Both the position numbers and the translations under genes were made by a program. Shown one piece after another: positions 60,236-64,000 of a stretch of DNA of 64,000 bases; within the stretch, counting starts at the first letter, position 1, and every line of letters starts with the position of its first letter. Origin of the DNA: Clostridium sp. CAG:417 (GTDB lineage Bacteria; Bacillota_I; Bacilli_A; RF39; UBA660); the NCBI GenBank assembly GCA_000432835.1, contig FR890367.1, positions 3,284-67,283 on the forward strand. Direction: 5' to 3'. The notes under the pieces are model-generated. The model was not told the DNA's origin. It made no database searches and saw nothing but the letters and a program-made list of their open reading frames with translations.

Positions 60236-62533
60236 TTAGCAGTTAACTCCCTTTACTAATTTTTCTTCTACATCATCTTTATAAACCTTTTTGGCTTTTG
60301 GAGTTTTATTTAAATTCTTAGATTCGAAGAACAAGAAAATATTAATAGCAATAAATATTGATGAGTATGTTCCAGCAATACTTCCTACTAACATAGCTGT
60401 ATCGAAAGCAAAAATATCTTTTGGTCCAAATAGCATTAAACCAATAATACAAAATATTGTAGTAAGAGCAGTAACTATTGTTCTAGTAAATGTCTCTTGC
60501 AGACTCTTATTTACTATTTCTTTTAATTTTTCTTTTGTAAGTTTTTTGTCATATTGTTTTAAGTTTTCTCTTATTCTGTCAAAACAAACAATGGTATCAT
60601 TTATTGAATATCCTATGATGGCTAGTACAGCCGCAATAAACATTGTATTAACTTCTAGTCTCGTAATGGCAAATACTGCAAACATCATCAAAACATCGTG
60701 TAATAACGCTACTATACCTCCGATAGCATAACTAAATTTGAAACGTATAGAAACATAAATTATAATACCAATTAATGATAGTAATACAGAGTAAATAGCG
60801 TTCTTTATTAGGTCTTGTTTTACAACATTACTAATAACTCCAATATCTACACTAGCATTATATTTTGTCTTGAAATAATTTTTTACTGTTTTTAATTCCG
60901 TATCATTTAACACATTACTAATTAGGATGTCTGTTTGCTCATCTGCAATCGTTATTTCTGTTGATGTAAGATTTAACTCTTTTAAGTCTTTTTCTATTTC
61001 TGTTTTATTAACTTTTTCACTAGTAACTAGAGCAATGTCACTACCTGATTTAAAGTCAACTCCCAGATTAAAGCCTTTAACTCCAACTAATACGGCTCCA
61101 ACGACGATTACAATAATAGAAAATGTTGCAAAAAACTTGGTTTTAGAAATAAAGTTTACTTTCTTAAATGGCTCTACCTTGATAGTTTCGCCTTTATTAA
61201 GATCTGGAATATCATTTTTTGAAACTCCGATGAATAAATTAGGTCTATTATCAAAGAATTTTGTTTTGACAAATAAATTTAATAAATATCTAGTTAGGAA
61301 AACCATGGTAAACATAGTGACAAAAACAGTGATGATAGACATAGTTGCATAACCTTTAATACTTGATTCCCCAAATATAAACATAATAATTGCTACTAAT
61401 AAGGTTGTGATATTGGCATCAATTATTGATGATAAGCTCTCTTTTGTACCTAATTTACAAGCTGTTTCGACACTTTTACCTTTATAAAGTTCATCCTTAA
61501 TACGGGAGAATGTTATAACATTAGAATCCACTGCCATACCTATTCCAAGTATTAAAGCAGCTATTCCAGGTAATGTAAGTACCCCACCTATTGTCCAAAA
61601 TACTCCAAATACTAATATTGTATAAATTAACATACAAATAGTAGAAATGAATCCTGAAAAATGGTAGAAGAATGTTAAGGTAACAACAATTAATAACATT
61701 CCAATAACACCAGCAATAACGATTTTATTAAGTGTATTATCTCCAAAGCTTGCTTCTACTGTTTTACTTGATATTTCAGTTAATTTTGATGGAAGACTTC
61801 CTGAATTAATTAAATCAACTAAGTTAGTAGCTTCTTCTTTTGAAAAGTTACCTTGAATGATTACATCACTTGCAAAAGCTTGTGAAACAGTCGCAGCACT
61901 TAAACAAGAAGAACCTGTTGTACCACATTTTTGTTGTTCACTTGCATAGCTATCTTCACCTTCTTGGAAATCTAGCCAAATAACAATGATATTGTTATTG
62001 TTACTATAATCTTTTATTCTATTAGTAACATTATAAAATTTATCTTTATCTTTTATACTAAGTGAAACAGCAGGATTTCCCTTAGCATCTTCACTTACTT
62101 TAGCAGCATTAGCTGAATTTAAGATATCGCTTGTCATAAGTAAATTATCATTAACATCCCTGAAGGATAGAGTTGCTACTGTAGATAATTGCTTACGAGC
62201 CTCTTCTTCATTCTTGACGCCAGCTAATTTAACACGGATTTTATTATTTCCTTCTAATATAATTTCTGGTTCACTAACACCTAGAGAATCTATTCTTTTA
62301 CTTAGCGTTTTATATGTAGCCTGCATTTTTTCCTTGGTCATTTTAGACCCGTCAATAGACTTAGCTTCATATAAAACTTCAAATCCTCCTTGTAAATCTA
62401 ATCCAAATTTTAGATTTTTGAAAATTGGTTTAAAACAAAAACATATTCCAACAGCTAAAATAGTTAAAACGATAGTTGTAATTATGGTTCTTTTAAGACC
62501 AACTTTCTTTAGTTTGTTCTTTTTTTTCTTCAT
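60236..62533 (-). CDS. secDF: Fused protein-export membrane protein SecDF
   Basis: SecD and SecF are fused into one 765-residue proton-driven accessory of the Sec translocon, as in Bacillus. SecD begins with a membrane span and FGLDLQGGFEVLYEA. It has the P1 head domain and GVIGMLLIVVTLTFFYHFSG followed by LPGIAALILGIGMAVDSNV. SecF follows with its own FNLGVDFKSGSDIAL, VSIRFKFSYAIGGIVALLHD and IIGYSINDTIVCFDRIREN. About 12 membrane spans are visible. The start is ATG 62533 behind AGAGGTG. The TTG-initiated longer frame is unlikely. Confidence 0.95.
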   Translation of the reverse strand: MKKKKNKLKKVGLKRTIITTIVLTILAVGICFCFKPIFKNLKFGLDLQGGFEVLYEAKSIDGSKMTKEKMQATYKTLSKRIDSLGVSEPEIILEGNNKIRVKLAGVKNEEEARKQLSTVATLSFRDVNDNLLMTSDILNSANAAKVSEDAKGNPAVSLSIKDKDKFYNVTNRIKDYSNNNNIIVIWLDFQEGEDSYASEQQKCGTTGSSCLSAATVSQAFASDVIIQGNFSKEEATNLVDLINSGSLPSKLTEISSKTVEASFGDNTLNKIVIAGVIGMLLIVVTLTFFYHFSGFISTICMLIYTILVFGVFWTIGGVLTLPGIAALILGIGMAVDSNVITFSRIKDELYKGKSVETACKLGTKESLSSIIDANITTLLVAIIMFIFGESSIKGYATMSIITVFVTMFTMVFLTRYLLNLFVKTKFFDNRPNLFIGVSKNDIPDLNKGETIKVEPFKKVNFISKTKFFATFSIIVIVVGAVLVGVKGFNLGVDFKSGSDIALVTSEKVNKTEIEKDLKELNLTSTEITIADEQTDILISNVLNDTELKTVKNYFKTKYNASVDIGVISNVVKQDLIKNAIYSVLLSLIGIIIYVSIRFKFSYAIGGIVALLHDVLMMFAVFAITRLEVNTMFIAAVLAIIGYSINDTIVCFDRIRENLKQYDKKLTKEKLKEIVNKSLQETFTRTIVTALTTIFCIIGLMLFGPKDIFAFDTAMLVGSIAGTYSSIFIAINIFLFFESKNLNKTPKAKKVYKDDVEEKLVKGVNC

Positions 62534-62562
62534 GTTAACACCTCTATTCAAACTACATATTA

Positions 62563-62590
62563 ATTATAACTAAATTTTTTAAAAATGCAA
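62563..62590 (-). promoter_or_regulatory. Promoter for secDF-rel-dtd
   Basis: TTGCAT, 16 bp, TATAAT on the minus strand, about 30 bp before the secDF start. No terminator separates secDF, rel and dtd. Confidence 0.6.
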
Positions 62591-62620
62591 AGAAATAGCG
62601 TAAAATAATGAAAAAAGTAT

Positions 62621-62890
62621 TTACTCTTTATTTTGGTAAATACCTGTTCTCTTTAAATTATTTTCTATATATGCATTTAATCTAACTACATCAACATGCA
62701 TAATATGGCTTACTATATCGGCTAGTGTAAGATCATTTGTCTTAGAAAACACCTCAGCAGCAAGATAGCTCCAAAGATATGTCACCTTTATATCATCATA
62801 GCCTTTATTTTTTAGTTCTCTTACCTTACTTCTTAAAGCCGGAAGAACTCTTTTGTACAAGTCTTCTTGTGTTTCAAATTCTATTTCCAT
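62621..62890 (-). CDS. comN: ComN-like post-transcriptional regulator
   Basis: This 89-residue helical protein resembles the ComN family, which in Bacillus controls comE mRNA and localises with DivIVA. Recognisable blocks are the start with YKRVLPALRSKVRELKNKGY, then VTYLWSYLAAEVFSK and LTLADIVSHIMHVDVVRLNAYI. The gene sits next to secDF, as in Bacillus. No competence gene is seen here. AAGGAG precedes the ATG. Confidence 0.85.
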   Translation of the reverse strand: MEIEFETQEDLYKRVLPALRSKVRELKNKGYDDIKVTYLWSYLAAEVFSKTNDLTLADIVSHIMHVDVVRLNAYIENNLKRTGIYQNKE

Positions 62891-62901
62891 TTTATTTCTC
62901 C

Positions 62902-63813
62902 TTAATGTTTAAAGTCATCACTATGCATTTTGGCTCTAGGGAATCTGTCATAATATACTGATTTCAAATGATCTGTTGTGACATGAGTATAAATACCAGT
63001 TGCTGAAATACTAGAATGTCCTAACAAGTTTTGAACGCTTAAAATATCACAACCTTCATTCAATAGATGAGTTGCAAAACTATGTCTCAACATATGAGGC
63101 GAAATGTGTTTGTTTAAGTTTGTTTGTTTAATGATGCTATCAAGAATATCCCTGACCCCTCTTTCAGTTAATTTGGTATGCTTATTATTTAAAAAGAGGT
63201 AATCTAACTTATTCTTATTTAACTTTTTATACCCGTCTTGTAAATAGAGGTTTAATATTTCTGCGGCATATTCTCCATAATGAGCCATTCGTTCTTTATT
63301 TCCTTTTCCAAGAATCAAAATTGTTTTTTCAGTTTGATTAATGTCTTTAACCTTGATGTTTACTAATTCGCCCACTCGCACTCCAGTCGCATATAACATC
63401 TCTAGTATCAATCTATTTCTTTGTCCAAACGGAGTCTTTAAATCCGGTTGATTAAATAACTCTTCTAATTCATTATATTCAAAATATCTAGGAAGACGTT
63501 TTTCTTTCTTGGGTCCATTAACATAAACGAAGGGATTAGTTTTTGTAATATTGCTCGTTAATAAATAGTTGTAAAATGTTCTTAGAGCACTTAAATTTCT
63601 ACAAATAGAAGAGTTTTTTTCACCACGTTGTTCTTTTAAATACTTTAGATAATATCTAATATCACTATATTCTATTGATTTGTAATCAAGTCCATTTAAA
63701 ATTAAATATTTATTATAGATTTCTAAGTCATCTTTATAACTAGTTATAGTATAGTCAGAATAATTACGTTGATATTTTAAAAAGTCCATAAATTGTTCTA
63801 TATTTTTTTTCAT
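62902..63813 (-). CDS. XerC/XerD-type tyrosine recombinase
   Basis: The 303-residue recombinase is the size of XerC/XerD, which resolve chromosome dimers at dif. The N-terminal SAM-like domain starts IEQFMDFLKYQRNYSDYTI. The catalytic residues are all visible: Arg in ATGVRVGELV, Lys in GKGNKERM, the HxxR in SPHMLRHSFATHLL, His in LLGHSSISAT and the nucleophile Tyr in IYTHVTTDHL. XerC versus XerD cannot be decided from one copy. No phage or integron genes flank it, so a housekeeping role is favoured. The ATG overlaps the preceding TGA by 3 bp. Confidence 0.9.
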   Translation of the reverse strand: MKKNIEQFMDFLKYQRNYSDYTITSYKDDLEIYNKYLILNGLDYKSIEYSDIRYYLKYLKEQRGEKNSSICRNLSALRTFYNYLLTSNITKTNPFVYVNGPKKEKRLPRYFEYNELEELFNQPDLKTPFGQRNRLILEMLYATGVRVGELVNIKVKDINQTEKTILILGKGNKERMAHYGEYAAEILNLYLQDGYKKLNKNKLDYLFLNNKHTKLTERGVRDILDSIIKQTNLNKHISPHMLRHSFATHLLNEGCDILSVQNLLGHSSISATGIYTHVTTDHLKSVYYDRFPRAKMHSDDFKH

Positions 63814-64000
63814 AATTTCTTCGTCTTACTTTCTTCTTCTGCCTTAAAGAACTTGTCATAAATCATTTCATTTTCTGTAAACATAAAATCTAGTAAAGCA
63901 TCTTCTCTTCCTTCATCATAAGCTTTTTTGATAACTTGGGCGATAAACTCATTCTTTTTGCTACGAGCTTGCTTTAAGGAAGTACTTTGTGTTTCTTTAT
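63810..64000 (-). CDS. Unknown protein, C-terminal 63 residues (runs off right edge)
   Basis: An open frame enters from the right edge and ends with TGA at 63810-63812, overlapping the Xer gene start in an ATGA arrangement. The visible end is polar and probably helical (KKNEFIAQVIKKAYDEGRED, then ALLDFMFTENEMIYDKFFKA) with a charged tail. No family is recognisable from this fragment. The overlap indicates translational coupling with the recombinase gene. Confidence 0.6.
   Translation of the reverse strand, partial: KETQSTSLKQARSKKNEFIAQVIKKAYDEGREDALLDFMFTENEMIYDKFFKAEEESKTKKL

Noticed and set aside
60291..61352. Two plus-strand frames of 146 and 141 codons
   Set aside because: Antisense to secDF. 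Hydrophobic composition merely mirrors the membrane segments of SecDF.
62608..62628. Terminator after comN
   Set aside because: The possible 6-bp stem contains a wobble pair and is almost all A-T, too weak to list as a feature.
62902..63813. Phage or integrative-element integrase
   Set aside because: Size, domain layout and housekeeping neighbours fit XerC/XerD, and no attachment repeats or phage genes were seen.
1..64000. Mycoplasma-type code with TGA as Trp
   Set aside because: Trp residues in conserved motifs are TGG, no gene needs in-frame TGA, and a TGA stop ends the gene overlapping the Xer recombinase start.

Overview
The window is AT-rich DNA from a Bacillota (Firmicutes) chromosome and is almost fully packed with housekeeping genes. 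Many neighbourhoods match Bacillus: parE-parC, hisS-aspS, yceD-rpmF, addB-addA, mutL-miaA, secDF/rel/dtd, tkt-sirA(yneE)-yneF, and a tcdA(yrvM)-linked small RNA. Genes are short relative to Bacillus homologues (AddA, AddB, HelD, ClpB, SpoVB-like flippase). The code is standard: Trp is TGG and a TGA stop closes the gene at 63810. This suggests a small-genome, low-GC member of class Bacilli, such as the uncultured gut lineages near Erysipelotrichia/RF39. That placement is inference. No rRNA, tRNA, CRISPR array, insertion sequence or prophage was seen.

Layout. 1-3.3 kb: topoisomerase IV (parE-parC, left edge truncated). 3.3-6.3 kb: a 905-residue prepilin-like surface protein and a membrane microprotein. 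6.3-11 kb: recD2-mtaB and an acidic membrane-anchored protein. 11.3-16.9 kb: a SpoVB-like flippase, helD, a phosphohexomutase and a CmpB-family membrane protein. 16.9-22.4 kb: hisS with an archaeal-type aspS, a putative metallopeptidase and a nucleotide-regulated family II pyrophosphatase. 22.5-28.8 kb: an M23 peptidase and addAB. 28.8-33 kb: rpmF, yceD and a divergent sigma factor, opposite tmcAL-gmk. 33-39 kb: pyk, mutM, polA, an SOS-type microprotein and lexA. 39-43.5 kb: an operon of poorly characterised genes with tcdA, a 6S-like RNA and a hydrolase. 43.5-50.5 kb: archaeal/eukaryal-type proS, yneF, sirA, tkt, CIRCE-controlled clpB and tspO. 50.6-57.6 kb: an unknown helical protein, miaA, mutL, a second prepilin-like protein and uvrC. 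57.6-64 kb: dtd, rel, secDF, comN, a Xer recombinase and the 3' end of one more gene.

DNA repair is heavily represented: recD2, addAB, polA, mutM, mutL, uvrC and lexA. The most interesting unit is the lexA divergent region. A perfect consensus promoter (TTGACA-17-TATAAT) carries a LexA-type box inside its spacer. It drives a 49-codon single-span membrane protein at the position where Bacillus has yneA and Staphylococcus has sosA, both SOS-induced division inhibitors. polA and mutM lie directly downstream on the same strand. Two remnants of the Bacillus lexA neighbourhood (tkt-sirA-yneF) lie 7 kb away.

Regulatory signals read well: about two dozen sigma-A-type promoters, many intrinsic terminators, a CIRCE operator at clpB, two LexA boxes and a probable 188-nt 6S RNA with its own promoter and terminator. 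All functional calls come from reading the sequence and recalled family features. No database search was run.
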